From an uncultured Bacillota bacterium (GTDB lineage: Bacteria; Bacillota; Dehalobacteriia; UBA4068; UBA4997), in assembly GCA_948907985.1 (NCBI GenBank), contig CAQWMM010000043.1, positions 1 through 15,379 on the forward strand: a DNA stretch of 15,379 nucleotides, given 5' to 3'. Both the position numbers and the translations under genes were made by a program. A model generated the notes under the pieces. It did not search any database. It was not told where the DNA came from and saw only the letters and a program-made list of their open reading frames with translations. Shown here piece after piece: positions 7,339 to 13,539 of the stretch (the first letter of the stretch is position 1; every line of letters begins with the position of its first letter).

Positions 7339-7397
7339 GGGTTATATTTTATATGTTCCTTGGCTTTGGCGGCAATGTATAACCCAGAAAGGGGTTA
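7339..7397 (+). promoter_or_regulatory. Mutually exclusive stems at the ftsZ ribosome binding site
   Basis: TATAACCC at 7378-7385 is a perfect complement of GGGTTATA at 7339-7346 (8 bp, 31-nt loop). The inner part of the same segment, TAACCC at 7380-7385, is also a perfect complement of GGGTTA at 7392-7397 (6 bp, 6-nt loop). That second stem covers the SD (AAAGGGG, 7388-7394) and ends one base before the ftsZ ATG. Only one of the two stems can form at a time. The arrangement resembles an SD-sequestering switch. The complementarity is seen directly, while function is inference. Confidence 0.45.
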
Positions 7398-8564
7398 ATG
7401 ACTATGGATAACAGGGAAAACGATTATATGAATGATAATGCGAAGATTTTTGTGGTGGGTGTTGGCGGCGGCGGCAACAATGCTGTTAATCGCATGATAG
7501 ATTGTGGTTTGGATACAGTTGAATTTTTGGCTTTGAATACAGATAGTCAGGCTTTACAGGTTTCTCGCGCAAAAAATAAGGTACAGATTGGACAAAAGCT
7601 TACCAAGGGGCTGGGCGCCGGGGCGGACCCGGAGGTGGGCCGCAAAGCCGCCGAAGAAAGCCGGGAAGAAATTAAAACAAAATTGCAGGGTGCTGATATG
7701 ATATTTATTACTGCCGGGATGGGCGGCGGCACTGGTACGGGCGCGGCTCCGGTGGTGGCCGATCTGGCCCGCGAATTAGGCGCGCTGACCGTCGGTGTGG
7801 TAACCAAGCCCTTTAGCTTTGAGGGGCGCAAACGTGCCCAGCAGGCAGAAATGGGCATTACGGATTTGAAAGAAAAGGTAGACGCGATTATTACAATACC
7901 TAACGATAAAATTTTGCAGATGATTGACAAAAAGACTTCGATGGCTGAGGCTTTTTCCTATGCTGATGAGGTTTTACGTCAGGGCGTGCAGGGTATCTCC
8001 GATTTGATTTCCAAATCAGCCTTTATTAATGTGGACTTTGCCGATGTTAAGGCGATTACCAAGAACGCCGGCACCACTATGATGGGTATTGGTATTTCGG
8101 ATGGTGAAAACAAGGCTCTGGAGGCGGCGCAGGCGGCTATTTCCAGCCAGCTGCTGGAAACCAGCATCGATGGTGCAAAGGGTATTCTGTTCAATATTAC
8201 TGGCGGCAGCAATCTTTCGATGATGGATATTACCGAGGCTTCCGATTATATTTCCAGCGTGGCTGATCCAGAGGCTAATATTATCATGGGCGCTGGTTAT
8301 GACGAATCCCTTGGCGAAGCTATCCGGATCACTGTGGTGGCCACCGGCTTTGACGGTAAACCCAAGCCGATGCCTTTTGGCCTACCGACCGGTGGCCTGA
8401 AAATGCCTGGCCGCAATAATAATGTCGGCGGCGGTCTTAACCTGCCCACCCGTCGCGAGCCAGAGGCTCCGTCTGTACCGCAGCAGCCGGCAGCGCCGGA
8501 AACGCCGTCTTTCAAGGTGCCGTCTTTTGATGATGTGGAATTGCCATCATTTTTGCGTAAATAG
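7398..8564 (+). CDS. ftsZ: Cell division GTPase FtsZ
   Basis: A 388-residue tubulin homologue that polymerises with GTP into the cytokinetic ring. The nucleotide-binding N-terminal domain shows GVGGGGNNAVNRMI (21-34), LNTDSQAL, and the tubulin signature GMGGGTGTGAAPVVA (107-121). The T7 loop NVDFADVK supplies the acidic residue that completes the GTPase site of the neighbouring subunit. A low-complexity, Pro/Gly-rich linker (about 320-374) leads to the conserved C-terminal peptide DDVELPSFLRK, the contact for membrane anchors such as FtsA or SepF. The ATG at 7398 is 3 nt after AAAGGGG. The in-frame ATG at 7404 (9-nt spacing) is an equally possible start. The gene is followed by a strong terminator, making it the last gene of the cluster. 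Confidence 0.97.
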   Translation: MTMDNRENDYMNDNAKIFVVGVGGGGNNAVNRMIDCGLDTVEFLALNTDSQALQVSRAKNKVQIGQKLTKGLGAGADPEVGRKAAEESREEIKTKLQGADMIFITAGMGGGTGTGAAPVVADLARELGALTVGVVTKPFSFEGRKRAQQAEMGITDLKEKVDAIITIPNDKILQMIDKKTSMAEAFSYADEVLRQGVQGISDLISKSAFINVDFADVKAITKNAGTTMMGIGISDGENKALEAAQAAISSQLLETSIDGAKGILFNITGGSNLSMMDITEASDYISSVADPEANIIMGAGYDESLGEAIRITVVATGFDGKPKPMPFGLPTGGLKMPGRNNNVGGGLNLPTRREPEAPSVPQQPAAPETPSFKVPSFDDVELPSFLRK

Positions 8565-8610
8565 AATTGCTGTTGAGTTATAGCTGAAAATCAGACATAA
8601 TAAAGCATTG

Positions 8611-8642
8611 AGCGGCTTTTCTTGACGGAAGGCCGCTTTTTT
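8611..8642 (+). terminator. Intrinsic terminator after ftsZ
   Basis: AGCGGC (8611-8616) pairs with GCCGCT (8632-8637). The stem continues inward through TTTTC/GGAAG with two T-G pairs to give about 11 bp around the 5-nt loop TTGAC. A run of Ts to 8642 follows. This is a textbook Rho-independent terminator 46 bp after the ftsZ stop, and it separates the dcw cluster from rel. Confidence 0.9.
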
Positions 8643-8773
8643 AAGCGAGGCAACAGTGCGCTGCTGTTCCCGTTAAAACGGCGACGATTAGGTTAGAATT
8701 TCCGCTGATGATAAATCGCTTCCTTGGCGATTGGGATTAGGCTTATAAGAATATATTAATTGTGGAGGAAAAT
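8643..8773 (+). other. Upstream region of rel, with small inverted repeats
   Basis: The 131 bp between the terminator and rel must hold the rel promoter if the terminator is efficient. -10-like sequences occur (TATAAG 8744-8749, TATATT 8752-8757), and TTGGCG at 8724-8729 and TTGGGA at 8731-8736 are -35-like, but spacings of 14-15 bp make none convincing. Small inverted repeats are AACAG/CTGTT (8652-8656, 8664-8668), CCGT/ACGG (8670-8673, 8678-8681) and AATCGC/GCGATT (8714-8719, 8727-8732). No T-box motif or open frame is seen. Confidence 0.45.
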
Positions 8774-11005
8774 ATGAAGTCTGAACAACAGGTTGCCACC
8801 AATATTGATGAACTGTTGGCGCAAATTCGTGAATATAATCCCGGTTGTAATGAAGAAAAAATTCGCCAGGCTTATGAGCTGGCCGCTCGCCTGCATAAGG
8901 ATCAGCGTCGTGATTCCGGCGAACCTTATATTATACACCCCCTGGCGGTAGCCAGTATTCTGGCTGGCCTGCAAATGGACGATACTACTATTATGGCTGG
9001 CCTGATGCACGACGTGGTGGAAGATACCGAGATGACCCTGGACGATATGAACAAGCTTTATGGGCCGGAAATGGTTTTGCTGCTGGACGGTGTTACCAAG
9101 CTTTCCAAACTGGCTTTTCGCTCTAAACAGGAGCGGCAGGTGGAAAACCTGCGCAAAATGTTTTTGGCAATGAGCAAGGACATTCGGATTATTATTATCA
9201 AGCTGGCTGATCGTCTGCATAATATGCGCACTTTGTCTACGCACCGCTCAGAACTGCGCAAAAAGGAGATTGCCCTGGAAACGCAGGAAATTTTTGCTCC
9301 TTTGGCCCACCGTTTGGGTATTTATAAAATCAAATGGGAGTTAGAAGATTTGTGTTTGCGTTATCTGGAACCAGAAGCCTATAATAATCTGGTGGAACAG
9401 ATTACGATGCGCCGGGAGGAGCGTGAACAGCTGCTTAATCAGGTTTGCGAAACAATTCAGCAGCATTTGCAGGAGGCTGGCATTAAGGCGGAAATCAGTG
9501 GACGGCCAAAGAATTTTTATTCTATTTATCGCAAAATGCAGCGTCAAAATAAAAACCTGAACGAAATTTATGATATTCACGCAGTGCGGGTGCTGGTGGA
9601 TACGGTTAAAGATTGCTATGGCGCGCTGGGTATGGTGCATACTCTCTGGAAACCGATGCCGGGACGTTTTAAGGATTATATTGCCATGCCTAAGGCCAAT
9701 ATGTATCAAAGCCTGCACACCACTGTTATTGGGCCGTCCGGTCAGCCTGTAGAGGTGCAGATTCGTACCTATGAGATGCACAAGGTGGCGGAATATGGCA
9801 TTGCCGCGCATTGGAAATATAAAGAGGGCAAGGGCGGCGATACCAGGGATATGGACAATCGTCTGGCCTGGATGCGCCAAATGCTGGAATGGCAGAAAGA
9901 CGTCAGCGACGCCAAAGAATTTGTAGAGAATGTTAAAGGCGATTTGTTTGGCGATATGTCCGTGTTTGTGTTCACGCCGGCCGGCGATGTTATAGAACTG
10001 CCTTATGGAGCTACGCCGATTGACTTTGCTTATCGTATCCATACCCAGGTAGGCCACCAATGCGTTGGCGCCAAGGTGGACGGGCGCATTGTGCAGCTGG
10101 ATACCACGCTGGAAAACGGTAATATTGTAGAGGTTCTGACAACCCGGGGCACCGGGCCCAGCCGGGATTGGCTGAAGATTGCCAAAACTAATCAGGCCAA
10201 AAATAAAATTCGTCAATGGTTCCGTCAGAAAGGCCGTGATGAATTTTCGGTACAAAAGGGCCGCGCTATGCTGGAGAAAGAGGCCGAAAAGCAGAATATG
10301 GATTTGACGGCCATGTTTAAAAGTGATCGTATTAATGAAATCAGCAAAAAAGCTAATTTCGTTTCAGCGGAAGATATGTATGTAGCCCTGGCTGAGGGCG
10401 CAATCACTACTATTGGTATTATTAACCGTATCAAAGACGATAATAATTTACGCAAGGCGTTATTTTTAGAACCTGATGGGCCAAGCGCCACAAAAAATAC
10501 TGCGCCGATGAAACTGCGCCCATTTAGCGACGGCAACGCGACACACGATAAGGGGGTTTGGGTGAAAGGCGAGGCCGATTTGATGGTGCGGATTGCCAAC
10601 TGCTGCCGTCCGCTGCCTGGCGACGCGATTATCGGCTATATTACCCGTGGACGCGGGGTTTCGGTGCATAAGCTGGATTGTCCCAATATCAACTATTATC
10701 AGCGGCATGAATCGGAAAGATTGGTGGACGTGCAGTGGGATAACGAGAACACCGGCGTTTTTCAGGCAGAAATTGGCTTCGCGGCTATGGACCGGGATAG
10801 TTTGGCGGTAAATATTATGTCGGCGCTGGCCGAAACCAAAACTCGCATTAATTCGCTTAATTTTGATGTGGACGATAACAAAATTTGCAACGGTATGCTG
10901 CGTATTGAAATCAATAATTTAAATCAACTGGAATATATTATAAATAAACTGAAAAAAATCCGCGGGGTAACTGATGTGCACCGTAAAACTATGGGTTCAA
11001 AATAA
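8774..11005 (+). CDS. rel: Bifunctional (p)ppGpp synthetase/hydrolase (Rel/RelA-SpoT family)
   Basis: A 743-residue long RSH protein that makes and breaks the alarmone (p)ppGpp in response to uncharged tRNA on the ribosome. The N-terminal HD hydrolase keeps its metal ligands: His55, His79-Asp80 in LMHDVVED, and Asp146 in KLADRLHN, so hydrolase activity is expected. The synthetase domain contains GRPKNFYSIYRKM (243-255), YDIHAVRV and EVQIRT. Its RFKD motif (298-301) is of the RxKD type associated with bifunctional enzymes, not the ExDD type of mono-functional RelA. C-terminal parts are TGS (about 396-458), a helical region, the Cys-Cys zinc-finger-like segment NCCRPLPGD (609-617) and ACT (about 662-736). 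The ATG at 8774 follows GGAGG by 5 nt. It heads an operon with dtd. Confidence 0.95.
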   Translation: MKSEQQVATNIDELLAQIREYNPGCNEEKIRQAYELAARLHKDQRRDSGEPYIIHPLAVASILAGLQMDDTTIMAGLMHDVVEDTEMTLDDMNKLYGPEMVLLLDGVTKLSKLAFRSKQERQVENLRKMFLAMSKDIRIIIIKLADRLHNMRTLSTHRSELRKKEIALETQEIFAPLAHRLGIYKIKWELEDLCLRYLEPEAYNNLVEQITMRREEREQLLNQVCETIQQHLQEAGIKAEISGRPKNFYSIYRKMQRQNKNLNEIYDIHAVRVLVDTVKDCYGALGMVHTLWKPMPGRFKDYIAMPKANMYQSLHTTVIGPSGQPVEVQIRTYEMHKVAEYGIAAHWKYKEGKGGDTRDMDNRLAWMRQMLEWQKDVSDAKEFVENVKGDLFGDMSVFVFTPAGDVIELPYGATPIDFAYRIHTQVGHQCVGAKVDGRIVQLDTTLENGNIVEVLTTRGTGPSRDWLKIAKTNQAKNKIRQWFRQKGRDEFSVQKGRAMLEKEAEKQNMDLTAMFKSDRINEISKKANFVSAEDMYVALAEGAITTIGIINRIKDDNNLRKALFLEPDGPSATKNTAPMKLRPFSDGNATHDKGVWVKGEADLMVRIANCCRPLPGDAIIGYITRGRGVSVHKLDCPNINYYQRHESERLVDVQWDNENTGVFQAEIGFAAMDRDSLAVNIMSALAETKTRINSLNFDVDDNKICNGMLRIEINNLNQLEYIINKLKKIRGVTDVHRKTMGSK

Positions 11006-11031
11006 ACGTTTTTAACAGGAGAGATTTTGTG

Positions 11032-11487
11032 ATGAGAGCTGTTGTTCAGCGCGTAACCTCTGCCCGGGTGCTGCTTCAGGAGCAGGGCGGCGCGATTGCC
11101 GGGCAGATTGATCGCGGCTTGGTGGTTTTGCTTGGCGTTGCCCGGGAGGATACTCTGGCCGATGCGCTTTGGTTGGCGGATAAGATTGTCAACCTGCGAA
11201 TTTTCGCTGACGAAAATGGTAAAATGAACTTAAGCGTGCAGGATATCGGCGGTGAGATTTTGGCGGTTTCGCAGTTTACACTTTATGGCGACTGTCGTCG
11301 GGGGCGCAGGCCAGGCTTTGAACAGGCTGCCGCGCCGGAAATTGCCAATGAGCTTTATCAGAATTTTGTGGCGGAGCTGCGCAAAAATGTTGCTGTGGCC
11401 TGCGGGGTTTTTCAGGCCGATATGCTGGTGGAAATTAACAACGATGGGCCGGTTACAATGCTGTTGGACAGCCAGAAGTTGTTTTGA
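11032..11487 (+). CDS. dtd: D-aminoacyl-tRNA deacylase (DTD)
   Basis: A 151-residue enzyme that hydrolyses D-aminoacyl-tRNAs (and glycyl-tRNA(Ala) in known cases), recycling tRNA and keeping D-amino acids out of protein. Both signature motifs are present: SQFTL (80-84, continuing YGDCRRGRRPGF) and the cis-proline motif NDGPVT (137-142). The N-terminus MRAVVQRV is typical and fixes the ATG at 11032. A GTG at 11029 would add one residue. The SD is AGGAGA at 11017-11022. The length is full. It follows rel by 26 bp, a classic Bacillota pairing, and is probably co-transcribed with it. Confidence 0.94.
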   Translation: MRAVVQRVTSARVLLQEQGGAIAGQIDRGLVVLLGVAREDTLADALWLADKIVNLRIFADENGKMNLSVQDIGGEILAVSQFTLYGDCRRGRRPGFEQAAAPEIANELYQNFVAELRKNVAVACGVFQADMLVEINNDGPVTMLLDSQKLF

Positions 11488-11508
11488 AAACAGGAGGTTA
11501 ACTGCTTG

Positions 11509-12153
11509 ATGATAGAATATAAAATGTCGGATGAAAATTTGCTTTTGCAGCGTTTGGAACTGGGCGCAATATCCACTAACTGCTATTTGCTGGCCGACAG
11601 AGAGGCTGGGGAAATGGCGGTGATTGATCCTGCCGGTGATTTTGAAATTCTGGCGGCGGCGATTGAAGAGACCGGATGTCAGGTTAAATACATTTTCAAT
11701 ACGCATGGACATTGGGACCATATTGGCGCTAACGCTCAGCTGCATAAACAGACCGGCGCGCCGATTTTAATTCATGCCGCCGACGCGCCGCTGTTAGAGC
11801 AGGGTTACGATCGGGTTTTTCAGGTTCGCACCGAACCCTCGCAGGCGGACAAACTGCTGGAAGAGGGGCAAAGCTGGCCCTTGGGCCGCTATACGATTGA
11901 GGTTTTGCATACCCCAGGGCATACTAAAGGCGGTGTTTCTCTGCTGGTACCGGGCAAATTGGTTTTTTCCGGCGATACGCTTTTTCAGCTTTCCATTGGC
12001 CGAACTGATTTACCGGGCGGCGATTATCAGGAATTGATAAACAGTGTGCGGAGTAAGCTTTTTCCGCTGCCGGACGACCTGCCGGTTTTCCCCGGCCATG
12101 GGGCGCACACTTTTATTGGTGAAGAGAAAAAATATAATCCTTTTTTGCAGTAA
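11509..12153 (+). CDS. Metallo-beta-lactamase-fold hydrolase, glyoxalase II-like (YqgX/GloB-type)
   Basis: A 214-residue MBL-fold protein with a complete metal site: THGHWDH (65-71, the HxHxDH motif), His138 in TPGHTKGG, Asp156 in SGDTLF, and His197 in FPGHGAHT. The pattern matches the small glyoxalase-II-like group (YqgX of Bacillus), which acts on thioesters or related substrates. The true substrate here is unknown, and it lacks the C-terminal helical domain of classic GloB. It sits between dtd and hisS, a conserved neighbourhood in Bacillota, without an evident functional link. AGGAGG at 11492-11497 precedes two candidate starts, TTG 11506 (8-nt spacing) and ATG 11509 (11-nt spacing). The difference is one residue. 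Confidence 0.88.
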   Translation: MIEYKMSDENLLLQRLELGAISTNCYLLADREAGEMAVIDPAGDFEILAAAIEETGCQVKYIFNTHGHWDHIGANAQLHKQTGAPILIHAADAPLLEQGYDRVFQVRTEPSQADKLLEEGQSWPLGRYTIEVLHTPGHTKGGVSLLVPGKLVFSGDTLFQLSIGRTDLPGGDYQELINSVRSKLFPLPDDLPVFPGHGAHTFIGEEKKYNPFLQ

Positions 12154-12175
12154 AAAAGCTGGCTATAAATTAATT

Positions 12176-12183
12176 GGGGGAAG
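12176..12183 (+). promoter_or_regulatory. Shine-Dalgarno site deciding the hisS start
   Basis: GGGGGAAG lies 8 nt before the ATG at 12192, which yields the family-typical N-terminus MLTKRPRGTNDFLP. The in-frame TTG at 12174 overlaps the SD and is unlikely. Confidence 0.7.
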
Positions 12184-12191
12184 AAAAGGCA

Positions 12192-13457
12192 ATGTTAACG
12201 AAAAGGCCGCGAGGCACAAATGATTTTTTGCCGGAGGATACGGCGAAATGGCAGTATGTGGAAAAACTGCTGCGCGAAATTTGTCAGCAATTTGGCTATG
12301 CTGAACTGCGTACGCCTATTTTTGAAGAAACCGCCTTGTTTTTGCGGGGCGTGGGCGATACAACGGATATTGTCCAAAAGGAAATGTATACCTTTGAGGA
12401 CGCCGGCGGGCGCAGTATAACCCTGCGGCCGGAGAATACGGCTTCGGCGGTGCGGGCTTATGTGGAAAATAAACTGTTTGCCGGCCAACAGCCGGTGCGC
12501 CTGTTTTATATGGGGCCGATGTTCCGATATGAGCGGCCGCAGGCCGGGCGTTTCCGGCAGTTCCATCAGTTTGGGGTGGAGTGTTTCGGCGCGGATTCGC
12601 CGGCTGCCGATGCGGAAGTGATTGCTCTGGCCTGGGAGTTTTATCACCGCTTGGGCTTGCAAGGGCTGGAACTTAACTTAAACAGCGTTGGTTGTCCCAA
12701 ATGCCGTCCGGCTTACCGTCAGGCTTTGCAGGATTTTCTGCGCCCGCATCTGGCAGACCTTTGCCCAACCTGTCAGGAACGCTTTGAAAAAAATCCCCTG
12801 CGCATTTTGGACTGCAAAAATCCCCAGTGTCAGCAGTTTTTACAGGGCGCGCCTACAACCTTAGATTCGCTCTGTTCGGAATGTCGGGAGCATTTTAGCA
12901 AAGTTCAGGCTTATTTGCAGGCGGCGGAAATTCCTTATCGTTTGAACACCCGGCTGGTACGCGGTTTGGATTACTATACCAATACGGCCTTTGAAATTTT
13001 GTTGGCCGATATTGGCGCGCAAAGCGCCGTTTGCGGCGGCGGCCGCTATAACGGCCTGGTGGAAGAGCTGGGCGGCAAGCCCGCGCCGGGCGTTGGTTTT
13101 GCTCTGGGTATGGAGCGTGTTTTCAGCGCGCTGAACGCGCAGGGGATTGAATTGCCCAAACAGCCGGGTTTGGCTGTTTTTGTGGCCGTTTTGGATGAGA
13201 ACGCACGCACGCAGGCCTTTCAACTGGCTTGTCAGCTGCGCCGGGCCGGTTTGGCGGTAGGCTATGATACTATGGAACGCAGTTTGAAAGCCCAGTTTAA
13301 GTATGCCGACAGCCAGGGGGCGGCCTATACGCTGCTGGTTGGCGGCGACGAGTTGGCCCGGGGCAGCGTGATACTGCGCGATATGCAAAGCAGCGAGCAG
13401 CAGGAGTATCCTTTGGACAAGGTTGTCGCGTCATTGCAAACAAAGTTGGCAAAATAA
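12192..13457 (+). CDS. hisS: Histidyl-tRNA synthetase
   Basis: A 421-residue class II synthetase that charges tRNA(His). RPRGTNDFLP (5-14) is the usual opening. Motif 2 is FYMGPMFRYERPQAGRFRQF (105-124). The histidine-specific motif is RGLDYYTNTAFEI (257-269), and motif 3 is GVGFALGMERV (300-310). A C-terminal anticodon-binding domain follows, with KAQFKYADSQGA near its centre. The insertion domain (about 165-235) has eight cysteines in four pairs (168/171, 191/194, 208/213, 228/231), a pattern I recall from other clostridial HisRS and that could bind zinc. It lies 38 bp after the MBL gene. No T-box leader precedes it, and there is no room for one. Confidence 0.95.
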   Translation: MLTKRPRGTNDFLPEDTAKWQYVEKLLREICQQFGYAELRTPIFEETALFLRGVGDTTDIVQKEMYTFEDAGGRSITLRPENTASAVRAYVENKLFAGQQPVRLFYMGPMFRYERPQAGRFRQFHQFGVECFGADSPAADAEVIALAWEFYHRLGLQGLELNLNSVGCPKCRPAYRQALQDFLRPHLADLCPTCQERFEKNPLRILDCKNPQCQQFLQGAPTTLDSLCSECREHFSKVQAYLQAAEIPYRLNTRLVRGLDYYTNTAFEILLADIGAQSAVCGGGRYNGLVEELGGKPAPGVGFALGMERVFSALNAQGIELPKQPGLAVFVAVLDENARTQAFQLACQLRRAGLAVGYDTMERSLKAQFKYADSQGAAYTLLVGGDELARGSVILRDMQSSEQQEYPLDKVVASLQTKLAK

Positions 13458-13479
13458 GCAAAAAAATGCCTGATTGGTC

Positions 13480-13507
13480 TTGTCTGGCTGTAAAATTGTG
13501 CTATAAT
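13480..13507 (+). promoter_or_regulatory. Promoter of aspS
   Basis: TTGTCT (13480-13485), a 16-nt spacer, and a perfect extended -10 TGc-TATAAT (13499-13507) form a convincing housekeeping sigma promoter. The predicted start near 13514 gives a leader of about 26 nt carrying AGGAGG. That is too short for a T-box or attenuator. Confidence 0.8.
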
Positions 13508-13525
13508 ATAATAAGCTTGTTATAT

Positions 13526-13531
13526 AGGAGG
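13526..13531 (+). promoter_or_regulatory. Shine-Dalgarno site of aspS
   Basis: AGGAGG, a perfect SD core, lies 8 nt before the ATG at 13540. Confidence 0.85.
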
Positions 13532-13539
13532 AAATTTTA

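Larger units (their letters stand above)
7225..7397 (+). other. Leader region of ftsZ
   Basis: This 173-bp spacer starts with an A-rich stretch (about 7222-7259) and ends in a dense set of inverted repeats next to the ftsZ SD. I see no open frame, and no promoter with both boxes well spaced. TTGAAA at 7274-7279 and TATATT at 7343-7348 are isolated partial matches. In most related clusters this position is occupied by ftsA, which is absent. Confidence 0.5.

Noticed and set aside
7315..7350. Hairpin A taken as a terminator between ftsQ and ftsZ
   Set aside because: The stem is followed by GGGTTATATTTTAT, which lacks an uninterrupted U-run next to the stem. It is kept as a leader hairpin and not called as a terminator.
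9341..10255. A 304-codon open frame on the minus strand inside rel
   Set aside because: It lies wholly opposite highly conserved rel sequence (synthetase and TGS domains), has no recognisable motifs and no SD context. It is a shadow of codon usage on the other strand.
12154..12191. T-box leader for hisS
   Set aside because: The gap is only 38 bp and contains none of the T-box sequence signature. The aspS leader (about 26 nt) is likewise too short.
12690..12900. Cysteine-rich insert in HisRS considered as a fusion or novel zinc domain
   Set aside because: As far as I can recall, the paired cysteines and the NPLRILDCK context are ordinary for HisRS in this phylum, so it is family-typical.
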